Positions 1-8,543 of a stretch of DNA of 11,347 nucleotides are shown one piece after another. The stretch is from an uncultured Pseudodesulfovibrio sp. Its GTDB lineage: Bacteria; Desulfobacterota; Desulfovibrionia; Desulfovibrionales; Desulfovibrionaceae. The notes under the pieces were generated by a model that saw nothing but the letters and a program-made list of their open reading frames with translations, did no database searches and was not told the origin of the DNA. Each line of letters starts with the position of its first letter. Position 1 is the stretch's first letter. The stretch spans positions 1-11,347 of the forward strand of contig CAMYLL010000057.1 in assembly GCA_947259235.1 (NCBI GenBank), in the 5' to 3' direction. A program made the translations under genes and the position numbers.

Positions 1-1050
1 TCGTTTTATCCCATGACTCCGTCCACCACGGTTGCCACCACCCTGATCACCAAGGGGCGGGCTCTGGGCCTGGAATACGAGCAGGTGGAGGATGAGATAG
101 CGGCCATCAACATGGCTATCGGCGCGTCATACGCCGGGGCTCGTGCCATGGTCACCACCTCGGGCGGCGGGTTCGCCCTGATGGTCGAGGGCATCAGCCT
201 GGCCGGTGTTTCAGAAACGCCCATGGTGGCCGTGGTGGTCCAGCGGCCCGGCCCGGCCACCGGCATGGCCACCCGGACGGAACAGGCGGACCTCAATCTC
301 GTTCTCTACGCCGGACACGGCGAGTTTCCCAGGGCCGTATTCGCACCGGGTACGGTGGAAGAGTGCTTTTACCTGACCCATCACGCCTTTGATCTGGCGG
401 AACAGTACCAGACGCCGATGTTCGTGCTCTCCGACCAGTTCCTGGCCGACTCATACCGGTCCGTGGCCGCCTTCGACGTGGACGGCCTGCCGGAAATAGC
501 CAAGCCGCTCCGCGAGGCGCCTGAGCCGTATAAGCGCTACGAACTGACCGAGGACGGGGTCTCGCCGCGCGTGGTGCCGGGGTTCAGCCGGACCTTGGTC
601 AGGGCGGATTCCCACGAGCACGACGAGTTCTGCCGAATCACCGAGGTCGGGGGGAACCGCGTCCGCCAGAACACCAAGCGCCTCGACAAGGCCTGTGGCC
701 TAATGCAGGACGTCATCGGTCCGGACTACTACGGCGAGGAGGAGGCGGACCTGCTGCTCATGTGCTGGGGGTCGTCTCTTGGCGCGTGCCTGGGGGCGGC
801 CGAACAGTTGCAGGACAAGAAAGTGGCCGTGCTTCATTTTACCCAGGTCTATCCGCTGCGCGACGAGCAGTTCATGGACTATCTGGAATCGGCAGAGCAG
901 GTGGTGGCCGTGGAAGGCAACGCCACCGGACAGTTCGCACGCCTCGTGGCCAAGGAGACCGGCTACAAGGTGGGCAGCTCGATCCTGCGGTTCGACGGAC
1001 GCCCCATGAACTCCGAGTTCGTCCTCAAGGGACTTGAAAGCATCATCTAG
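1..1050 (+). CDS. korA: 2-oxoacid:acceptor (ferredoxin) oxidoreductase alpha subunit, 5'-truncated by the window edge
   Basis: This is the C-terminal part of the alpha subunit of a 2-oxoacid:ferredoxin oxidoreductase, which oxidatively decarboxylates a 2-oxoacid (2-oxoglutarate is the usual Kor substrate) to an acyl-CoA and reduces ferredoxin in the cytoplasm. The frame is open from base 1 and its first codons read SFYPMTPST, the family's YPxTPST motif of the pyrimidine-binding domain, so the Met codon at base 13 is internal and the true start lies upstream. 349 codons are visible. [14 protein letters not shown] at about visible residues 82-95 is the conserved loop of this family. The C-terminal part has a transketolase-C-like fold signature ending in [15 protein letters not shown] and RFDGRPMN. 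The stop is TAG at 1048-1050, with the beta gene 15 nt downstream. No gamma-subunit gene follows beta, so gamma is either fused to the missing N-terminus or encoded upstream. The 2-oxoacid specificity cannot be read from the sequence. Confidence 0.9.
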   Translation, partial: SFYPMTPSTTVATTLITKGRALGLEYEQVEDEIAAINMAIGASYAGARAMVTTSGGGFALMVEGISLAGVSETPMVAVVVQRPGPATGMATRTEQADLNLVLYAGHGEFPRAVFAPGTVEECFYLTHHAFDLAEQYQTPMFVLSDQFLADSYRSVAAFDVDGLPEIAKPLREAPEPYKRYELTEDGVSPRVVPGFSRTLVRADSHEHDEFCRITEVGGNRVRQNTKRLDKACGLMQDVIGPDYYGEEEADLLLMCWGSSLGACLGAAEQLQDKKVAVLHFTQVYPLRDEQFMDYLESAEQVVAVEGNATGQFARLVAKETGYKVGSSILRFDGRPMNSEFVLKGLESII

Positions 1051-1065
1051 CCAAGGAGCAGACAT

Positions 1066-1896
1066 ATGACCTCCATCGAACAATACGGCGATTTTGAAAC
1101 CTCCTGGTGTCCCGGCTGCGGCAACTTCAACCTTCTCGAATCATTGAAAACGGCTCTGACACAGCTTGATCTGGCGCCGCATCAGGTCATGGTGTCTTCC
1201 GGTATCGGCCAGGCGGCCAAGGCGCCGCACTACATGAACTGCCACATGTTCAACGGGCTGCACGGCCGCTCCCTGCCCGTGGCCCAGGGCATGAAGATGG
1301 CCAACCCGGACATGACCGTCATCTGCGAATCGGGCGACGGCTGCGTGTATGGCGAGGGAGGCAACCACTTCCTGGCCGCCATCCGGCGCAACATGGACAT
1401 CACGCTCCTGGTGCACGACAATCAGATATATGGACTGACCAAGGGGCAGGCCAGCCCCACGACCCAGCGCGGCCAGGTGACCAAGACCCAACCCGACGGC
1501 GCGGCTTCCGAGGCGTTCAACCCGGTGGCCGTGGCCGTGGCCATGAAGGCGGGCTTCGTGGCCCGCGCCTTCACCGGCGAGCAGGAGCACCTGACGCGAA
1601 CCATCGTCCAGGCCGTGGAGCACAAGGGATTTTCCCTGGTTGATATCCTTCAGCCGTGTGTTTCCTTCAACAAGGTCAACACCTTCGGCTGGTACAAGGA
1701 GCGGTGCTACGACCTTGAGGATCACGACCCCACGGACTGGGCCAAGGCCATGGTCAAGGCCGAGGAATTCGGCGAGGCGATTCCCATCGGCGTGCTCTAT
1801 AGGAACGACCGCCCGGTCTTCAAGACCCGGCAGCCGCTCGCCGACCAGACCTACGCCGCTGCCGACCTCAAGGCGTTGCTCCAGTCCTACGCATAA
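1066..1896 (+). CDS. korB: 2-oxoacid:acceptor (ferredoxin) oxidoreductase beta subunit
   Basis: This 276-residue subunit carries the thiamine diphosphate and the proximal [4Fe-4S] cluster of the oxidoreductase and pairs with the alpha subunit just upstream. The ATG has a good Shine-Dalgarno AAGGAG (1053-1058). WCPGCGN at residues 14-20 gives the CxxC (C15, C18). The TPP/Mg site is GDG (90-92) with the downstream DNQIYGLT (118-125), followed by KGQASPTT. FNGLHGR (62-68) is also typical. C198 in QPCVSFN matches the last cluster cysteine of characterised enzymes. The third expected ligand, Cys in the GIGC motif, is Gln here (GIGQ, Q49); C59 lies ten residues later. Length is normal for KorB (about 270-300). 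It is co-transcribed with the alpha gene, and the operon probably ends at the hairpin starting 20 nt after the stop. Identity as a 2-oxoacid oxidoreductase beta subunit is firm; 2-oxoglutarate as substrate is inference. Confidence 0.92.
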   Translation: MTSIEQYGDFETSWCPGCGNFNLLESLKTALTQLDLAPHQVMVSSGIGQAAKAPHYMNCHMFNGLHGRSLPVAQGMKMANPDMTVICESGDGCVYGEGGNHFLAAIRRNMDITLLVHDNQIYGLTKGQASPTTQRGQVTKTQPDGAASEAFNPVAVAVAMKAGFVARAFTGEQEHLTRTIVQAVEHKGFSLVDILQPCVSFNKVNTFGWYKERCYDLEDHDPTDWAKAMVKAEEFGEAIPIGVLYRNDRPVFKTRQPLADQTYAAADLKALLQSYA

Positions 1897-1915
1897 CTGT
1901 CGCGAACTCCATTTT

Positions 1916-1956
1916 CCCGCTGTCCCGGCTTCTTGTCATGCTGCCGGGGCAGCGGG
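1916..1956 (+). terminator. Strong GC-rich hairpin after korB, possible terminator or attenuator lacking a U-tract
   Basis: The left arm 1916-1929 pairs with the right arm 1943-1956 over 14 bp, with a single T-G wobble (1923/1949) and a 13-nt loop (1930-1942). It sits 20 nt past the korB stop and about 80 nt before ettA. What follows is CATTTCC, not a T-run, so it is not a canonical intrinsic terminator. It may be a transcript-end stabiliser, a U-poor terminator, or an attenuator separating kor from ettA. The pairing is seen directly; the role is inferred. Confidence 0.45.
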
Positions 1957-2037
1957 CATTTCCGATACCTCTTTACAAAGCTCGGCTTCTTTGCAAAAGC
2001 TCATGCCCACGAGACAACCCCATTTCACGAGGTGAAA

Positions 2038-3720
<1,683 letters not shown>

Positions 3721-3745
3721 CCGACCACCCTGATCGAGAATCAAG

Positions 3746-3775
3746 CCCTCCGTCGATACCGACGGAGGGTTTTTT
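3746..3775 (+). terminator. Rho-independent terminator of ettA
   Basis: A perfect 10-bp stem (3746-3755 with 3760-3769; left arm CCCTCCGTCG) closes a four-base ATAC loop and is followed by six T residues (3770-3775). It begins 25 nt past the ettA stop. On the minus strand the stem is not followed by a T-run, so it serves ettA and mainly insulates it from the convergent gene that ends at 3791. Confidence 0.93.
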
Positions 3776-3790
3776 CATGGCGGGATGAGG

Positions 3791-6088
3791 TCAGGAGCAG
3801 GGGGGCGGCGGTTCGCTTCCCAGCGGCGGACGGCGGTCGATTGCCATGGAATTGCCGGGCTGGGATTTGGCGTATTTTTTTATATGGGCGGCGCGTTCAC
3901 CAATCTCCATGAGTGAACATTGACCGCAGATCTCTATGACCCCCAGCGAGATGCTGACCAGGGGGTAGTTGCGTTCCTTGCCGTCGCGGCCTTTTGCCTT
4001 GATCCATCCCCTGGCCCTGTCCTCGGGGCAGTAGCAGTGCTTGACCAGCCTGCCGAAGCAGCGGTGGATGGACTTGCATATCTTCTCGATGGATTCCGGG
4101 GAGGTGATGAGCACGAAATCGTCCCCGCCGATATGGCAGAGTCTGGCGTTCTGCCCAGCGTGCTTCCTGGTGGCCCAGCTCATGATGTCAGCGGCCAGCT
4201 TGATGATCCTGTCGCCGTTCTTGAAGCCGTAGGTGTCGTTATAGACCTTGAAGTGGTCCAGGTCTGCATAGATGATGCTGAAGCGGCGGTTCTGGGCAAT
4301 GCGGCTCTCAACTTCCTGCTCGATGGCCACGTTGCCGGGCAACCCCGTCAGCGGGTTGGTCCCCTTAGCCATCTCCACCTGAATCTTGGCCATGGCGTTG
4401 AGCAGGCTTTGAACGGAAACCACGCCGTAGAGTCGACCTTTTCGAGTGACGATGATCTCGTCATATGCCTTGAGATGTTCCCGTTTCATGGCCTTGCGGG
4501 CCGCCTGTTCCACCGGGGTGTCAAACTCGACGGTCAGGGGAGTGGCATCCATGACCGCCTCTATTGGACGACGGTAATAGAGGGCTATGCCGTATTGGGT
4601 CGAAAGCTGGCGGTTGAGGTGATATTCCATGACCAGCCCACGCGGAATGTCGTCTTCGACCACAATGATGCTGGAAAATCTGTTGTTCTTCTTGAAGAAA
4701 TCCTGAGCCTCTGAAACAAGGTAATCGTTTGTGACGGCATGGGGCGGCAGGGCCAGGTCGCCAATGGGCAGGGAGCAGGTTATGGTCTTGCTGGCGATAT
4801 CGCCAACGGACTGAAGCTCCTGGCATTCACGGGTCAGCTCCGGCTTGGGTGCGGCCGGGCGGGCCAGGAAGTACCCCTGTCCGCAGTGGACGCCGATGTC
4901 CTTGAGGCAGACGGCCTGCGCTTTGGTTTCGATGCCTTCTGCGATGATCCGGGAACCGATCTTGTCGGCAAAGGTGACCGTGGTTTCCACCAGGGCCCGT
5001 TTGACCGGGTCCTTGTGGATCTTGTCGATAAGTGATTTGTCCAGCTTTATGTATTCTGGTTGCAGCTCCGCGATCATGGTCAGCCCCGCATAGCCCGCCC
5101 CGGCGTCGTCCACGGCGATTCGGAATCCCTGGCTGCGGTAATGGTCGAGGGTGCGGTAGAAGAGATCGAACTCCTGCACACTGTGCCGTTCCGTGATCTC
5201 GAAGACCACGTTGTCAGGCGACAGCCCGGCTTGCTGCATCAGCTCCAGGGTTTTTCCGGGCGTGAACTCCGGGTCGGCCATGGTCTTGGGGTGGATGTTC
5301 AGGAAGAGCTTCTGGCCGTCGCTCAGCTGGCCTGCGTTCCTGATGGCCGACTCCCTGCACAGCCGCTCTAGGGCAAAGAGGCGGCCGAGTTGCTCGGCGG
5401 TTTCAAAGAGGATGACCGGCGAGCGGAACGATGACCCCTCGGGCCCGCGAGACAGGGCTTCCCAGCCGAGGATGGAGCCGGACTTGAAATCGAGGATGGG
5501 CTGGTAGTGGGTGGTTATCAAGCCCTTGGCGAGAATGTCGTTATATCTGTTCGCGATAGACAGCCCCTGCATATCCAGCGGGGTCCGCAGGATGCGCCGG
5601 GCCTCGTTCAAGGCAGTCTCGAAGCACAGGTTGCCGTCATGGCTGAATGCGGATTCAACCGAAGCAAACCCCATACCCAGATCAATGCCCAAACCTGTGT
5701 GGTTGAACATGGTGCGCTTGAGCCCGTTTTGTGCCTTGAGCTTGTATTCGTAAGCGATGTCGGCCAGTGCGTTTTTACGTGGTATGACGAAAGCGACCTC
5801 GCCCGGACCCACTGAGATGACCTCCATGTCGCCGCAGTCGTTGTTATCGCTCGCGGTGATGGCGAGCGCTTCCTTGAGCTCATACTGAAGCTGGTCGATG
5901 AAACCCTGGCCGTACATCTCCTTGAGGATGAAGTAATCCTTGATGGCGATGAGGATGAGGGCAAAGCAGCCCTGATGATCCATAGTTCTTTCCGGCTGAA
6001 CTATTTCTGGTAATCTTAAATTCATTTCAGCCTCTTGGGCGTTTTCAGTCCTGTTTCGCATGAGTCGTGAGAGCAGGGATTCAGTCAT
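3791..6088 (-). CDS. c-di-GMP turnover protein: degenerate GGDEF-like N-domain, EAL, CBS pair, GGDEF
   Basis: This 765-residue soluble protein handles cyclic di-GMP. The EAL phosphodiesterase domain (about 185-415) keeps every catalytic residue I can place: EAL (210-212), N264 in NIHPK, E297 in FEITE, D327/D328 in VDDAG, K348, E384 in AEGIE and Q404 in GQGYF. Hydrolysis of c-di-GMP to pGpG is therefore expected. Two CBS motifs follow (about 436-565), likely nucleotide sensors. The C-terminal GGDEF domain (about 575-750) has NPLTGLPGN, ADLDHFKVYND (608-618) and GGDDF (654-658). No RxxD inhibitory site precedes it. Residues about 40-170 resemble a decayed GGDEF domain, with GPGEV (94-98) at the signature position. 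Cysteine pairs C685/C687 and C721/C724 flank a basic loop, and the tail is proline-rich. No signal peptide or membrane helix is seen. ATG 6088 was chosen for its Shine-Dalgarno GGAAGG (6095-6100, spacing 6); the in-frame TTG at 6157 adds 23 unconvincing residues. The net activity, PDE or DGC, is not decidable here, though PDE is more likely. Confidence 0.92.
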   Translation of the reverse strand: MTESLLSRLMRNRTENAQEAEMNLRLPEIVQPERTMDHQGCFALILIAIKDYFILKEMYGQGFIDQLQYELKEALAITASDNNDCGDMEVISVGPGEVAFVIPRKNALADIAYEYKLKAQNGLKRTMFNHTGLGIDLGMGFASVESAFSHDGNLCFETALNEARRILRTPLDMQGLSIANRYNDILAKGLITTHYQPILDFKSGSILGWEALSRGPEGSSFRSPVILFETAEQLGRLFALERLCRESAIRNAGQLSDGQKLFLNIHPKTMADPEFTPGKTLELMQQAGLSPDNVVFEITERHSVQEFDLFYRTLDHYRSQGFRIAVDDAGAGYAGLTMIAELQPEYIKLDKSLIDKIHKDPVKRALVETTVTFADKIGSRIIAEGIETKAQAVCLKDIGVHCGQGYFLARPAAPKPELTRECQELQSVGDIASKTITCSLPIGDLALPPHAVTNDYLVSEAQDFFKKNNRFSSIIVVEDDIPRGLVMEYHLNRQLSTQYGIALYYRRPIEAVMDATPLTVEFDTPVEQAARKAMKREHLKAYDEIIVTRKGRLYGVVSVQSLLNAMAKIQVEMAKGTNPLTGLPGNVAIEQEVESRIAQNRRFSIIYADLDHFKVYNDTYGFKNGDRIIKLAADIMSWATRKHAGQNARLCHIGGDDFVLITSPESIEKICKSIHRCFGRLVKHCYCPEDRARGWIKAKGRDGKERNYPLVSISLGVIEICGQCSLMEIGERAAHIKKYAKSQPGNSMAIDRRPPLGSEPPPPCS

Positions 6089-6229
6089 CGTATGCCTTCC
6101 GTGTTCACGAAGCGTAAGTGGCTGTCGCGCAGGCCGTTTACTTAAGCGGCAACACAAAAGTTCTACTCTTTCAAGAGGATGAGTTGTTACTGGCGGGTTA
6201 CAATTGATTAAAGGTTTGGTTTCGACATG
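6089..6229. other. Spacer between the c-di-GMP gene and the acc terminator
   Basis: This AT-richer stretch must hold the promoter of the minus-strand EAL/GGDEF gene, because the acc terminator just beyond it blocks read-through. I found the Shine-Dalgarno (6095-6100) but no convincing -35/-10 pair, sigma-54 site or sigma-28 site. A small imperfect palindrome CTCTT-TC-AAGAG is present. No gene is supported here. Confidence 0.5.
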
Positions 6230-6259
6230 AAAAAGGGCGGCCGCATGAAGCGGCCGCCC
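6230..6259 (-). terminator. Rho-independent terminator of the accC-accAD operon
   Basis: A perfect 10-bp stem, GGGCGGCCGC (6235-6244) pairing with GCGGCCGCCC (6250-6259) around a 5-nt loop, is followed on the minus strand by five T residues (A6230-6234 on the plus strand). It lies 26 nt past the minus-strand stop at 6286. In the plus direction no T-run follows, so it acts on minus-strand transcripts. Confidence 0.93.
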
Positions 6260-6285
6260 TGAATGAATGCAAAGGATATCAGTAA

Positions 6286-8532
6286 TTAGCGGTAGTAAAG
6301 GTTACGCCCGCCAATGGTCAGGAAGGCCTGCTGGAGGTTCTTTCGAACGTCCTTGCGGCTCCAAACGCCCTGGATATGTCCGCGCGAGAGGGCCTTGTAG
6401 CAGTTGTGATAGTCCGGGGGGATTTCCACGCCGGTGGTCTCCTTGATCACTCCGGGCCCGGCAAAGCCGAGGCGGGAGGAACGGACTGCATACTGATAGG
6501 GCGAACAGCCGAGGAAGGACGCAACGGGACCGGCATAGGAGTTGGTGTCATAGAGAACGACATAGAGTCCGCCTTCCTCGATGTACTTGCGCACGGCCAT
6601 GGTGCAGCGGGGCATCTGGATGAGGCCGTTGACGCCTTCCTGGATGCGGATGCCCGCTGTGCCGTGGACGTAGGCCAGGAAGGGCTGGTGCTTGGATTGG
6701 GCCAGCTCCAGCGCCCTGATGAACTTCTCGCCCTCGGCCGCCCCGACCGAACCGCCTCGGAAGTTGGCGATCAGCGTGGCGCAGGTCAGGCGGATACCTT
6801 CGAGACTGGCGTTGAAGGTCATGCAGCTGCTCTTGAGGCCCGTCTTGTCCCTGGCCGCCTCGATGCGCTTCTCAAAATTGGGGAAGCCCGTGGGGTTGCC
6901 AGAGGCAATGTCCCTGTTGAACTCGCGCACAGAGCCTTTGTCAAAAACGTTGTGGAGATACCATTGGTATTCCATGGGGAAGTTGTATCCGCAATTGGGA
7001 CAGACCCCGGCGAAGTCGGTAAAGAGGTCGCGCGCCCATATGTCGAGGCAGCCGCGTTTGTCGGCGTGGGGGCAGGATATCTCCCGGTCCACCTTTGCCT
7101 GCGGGCTGACATAGTCGCAACTGTTGTCCACGCAAGCTTCCTGCGGCTCTTTTTGGGAAAGCCCGGTAAGCTCCATCTCCTTCTGCCGGTCGCCGATTGA
7201 TTTGACGCCGAGCTTCTTGAGCATTGTCCTGTAAGTGGATTCGAGCTTGCCCGTGACCACATGGATTTCGTCCGTGGCTTCCTCAATGATCCGGGCTATC
7301 TTCTGCTGGAACGGTTTGACCAGCCCGTAGTGCACGGCCGAGGTCGTTGTGGAGACGAGGCTGCTCCGTGTTGCGTTGAGCTTGTCGAGCAGGGATCGGT
7401 TGTCGAGGTAGGCGTGCTGGGCCAGCTTGCGGTATTTCTTGAAGCGGCGCTGGACCAGCCGCTCGCGGGCGTTCTCCGTGAGGGACCAGCGCACGATGAT
7501 GTCGGCGTGCTTGCGGAAGTGGCGCATTGCAAACCCTCTGACCATGCGCATGCCGCGCACGGACAGAGTGACCTCGTCGGTGGCGCGAACCACCTGTTCG
7601 CGCAACTGCTTGTAGAAGTCGAAGTGGTCGGCCCGGACGCCAAGGGGCGGTTCCTGGATGACCTCGTCAATATAGCCGTTTCTCAGGTTGTCCTGAGCCG
7701 TGATCTGCTGCGAGATGGCGCAGGACTCGATGAGTTCCACCGGAGCGCGTTCCGAGCCCCGGATGCGCCCTTCGATGGCGGCCGCCCCTTCGGGCGAGAT
7801 GACAGAGTAGTACCCGTGGGAGAGCATCAGCCGTTTGTCGGCCATGCCGATGGCCTCGGCGCCGCCGGAGCCGCCCTCGGAGAAGATGGCAATGATGGGA
7901 ACGGGCAGCCCGGCCATTTCGTAGATATTTTCGGCAATCTGCTGGGCCGCGCCGGGAAAGTCCTCGATGGGGTAGGAGCCGGGCGTGTTGACATAGGCGT
8001 GGATGGGAATCTGCTCCCTGGCCGCGACTTTCATGTATTTCAGCGCCTTGCTGTTTCCCCAGGGCTTGATGGAGCCGCCGTTGCGGAACTCCTGCCCGTG
8101 GCCCTTTTCCTGACCCACGACCATCACCGGCTGGTTGATGATCTTCTTGCCCTTGCGGCGAGTGATATAGGCGCGGGCAATGAGCATGCCGGGATCGATG
8201 GAGTGCTCATCCTTGCCGCCGATCTCGTTGTAGTTGTCGTAGACGTTTTCCAGGATGTCCTTGAGACAGGCGCGCTGAGGGTGGCGCACGATGCGCACCT
8301 TGTCCATTGCCGTGAGCTGGGCGTCGATGGCGGCCTCCATGGTGGAGAACCGCTTTTCCAGGGACTCCAGCGCGCGCAAGGCGCGATCATCGGCCACGAC
8401 GTTGTTCTTGTCGGGAAATTCGCTGATTTCCTTGGCAAATGCGTCGAGTTCAGGGCGCGCCTTGTTGCCCAGAACCTCTCGGGTATAGGTCACCCGCTCC
8501 ATGAGTTCCGTGAGTTTTTTATCTATATTCAT
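6286..8532 (-). CDS. Fused acetyl-CoA carboxylase-type carboxyltransferase, alpha domain (AccA) followed by beta domain (AccD)
   Basis: This 748-residue protein should transfer the carboxyl group from carboxybiotin to acetyl-CoA, giving malonyl-CoA for fatty-acid synthesis. Residues about 85-310 are AccA-like: PVMVVGQEKG (135-144), YVNTPGSYP (180-188), SEGGSGGAEAIG (218-229) and YSVISPEG (242-249), with the Gly-Gly oxyanion region. Residues about 310-465 are a basic, probably helical linker. Residues 467-748 are AccD-like: a cysteine-rich zinc-ribbon region (C467, C472, C487, C495, C511, C514, the last two as CPNC), then FRGGSVGAAEG (591-601), GTAGIRIQEG (624-633) and LGFAGPGVIKETT (688-700). 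E. coli uses two genes (319 and 304 residues); here they are joined, alpha first, with about 125 extra residues. The AccD oxyanion motif usually reads SGGARMQE; here it is TAGIRIQE. The start is 11 nt after the accC stop with no good Shine-Dalgarno, suggesting translational coupling. Another acyl-CoA substrate is possible. Confidence 0.9.
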   Translation of the reverse strand: MNIDKKLTELMERVTYTREVLGNKARPELDAFAKEISEFPDKNNVVADDRALRALESLEKRFSTMEAAIDAQLTAMDKVRIVRHPQRACLKDILENVYDNYNEIGGKDEHSIDPGMLIARAYITRRKGKKIINQPVMVVGQEKGHGQEFRNGGSIKPWGNSKALKYMKVAAREQIPIHAYVNTPGSYPIEDFPGAAQQIAENIYEMAGLPVPIIAIFSEGGSGGAEAIGMADKRLMLSHGYYSVISPEGAAAIEGRIRGSERAPVELIESCAISQQITAQDNLRNGYIDEVIQEPPLGVRADHFDFYKQLREQVVRATDEVTLSVRGMRMVRGFAMRHFRKHADIIVRWSLTENARERLVQRRFKKYRKLAQHAYLDNRSLLDKLNATRSSLVSTTTSAVHYGLVKPFQQKIARIIEEATDEIHVVTGKLESTYRTMLKKLGVKSIGDRQKEMELTGLSQKEPQEACVDNSCDYVSPQAKVDREISCPHADKRGCLDIWARDLFTDFAGVCPNCGYNFPMEYQWYLHNVFDKGSVREFNRDIASGNPTGFPNFEKRIEAARDKTGLKSSCMTFNASLEGIRLTCATLIANFRGGSVGAAEGEKFIRALELAQSKHQPFLAYVHGTAGIRIQEGVNGLIQMPRCTMAVRKYIEEGGLYVVLYDTNSYAGPVASFLGCSPYQYAVRSSRLGFAGPGVIKETTGVEIPPDYHNCYKALSRGHIQGVWSRKDVRKNLQQAFLTIGGRNLYYR

Positions 8533-8543
8533 AATATATCTGA

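Noticed and set aside
1971..2000. Near-repeat CTTTACAAAGCT / CTTTGCAAAAGCT upstream of ettA, sharing CTTTGCAAAA with 10042-10051
   Set aside because: A shared 10-mer between two AT-rich spacers in 11 kb is expected by chance, and the tandem copy is imperfect. No promoter geometry supports it.
1933..2037. N-terminal extension of EttA from a TTG codon
   Set aside because: The extension would be translated from the hairpin and spacer, while ATG 2038 has a strong Shine-Dalgarno and matches the EttA N-terminus.
3920..4714. A 264-codon plus-strand frame opposite the EAL/GGDEF gene
   Set aside because: It overlaps the verified GGDEF and CBS coding region entirely, has no ribosome-binding site or family signature, and is a shadow.
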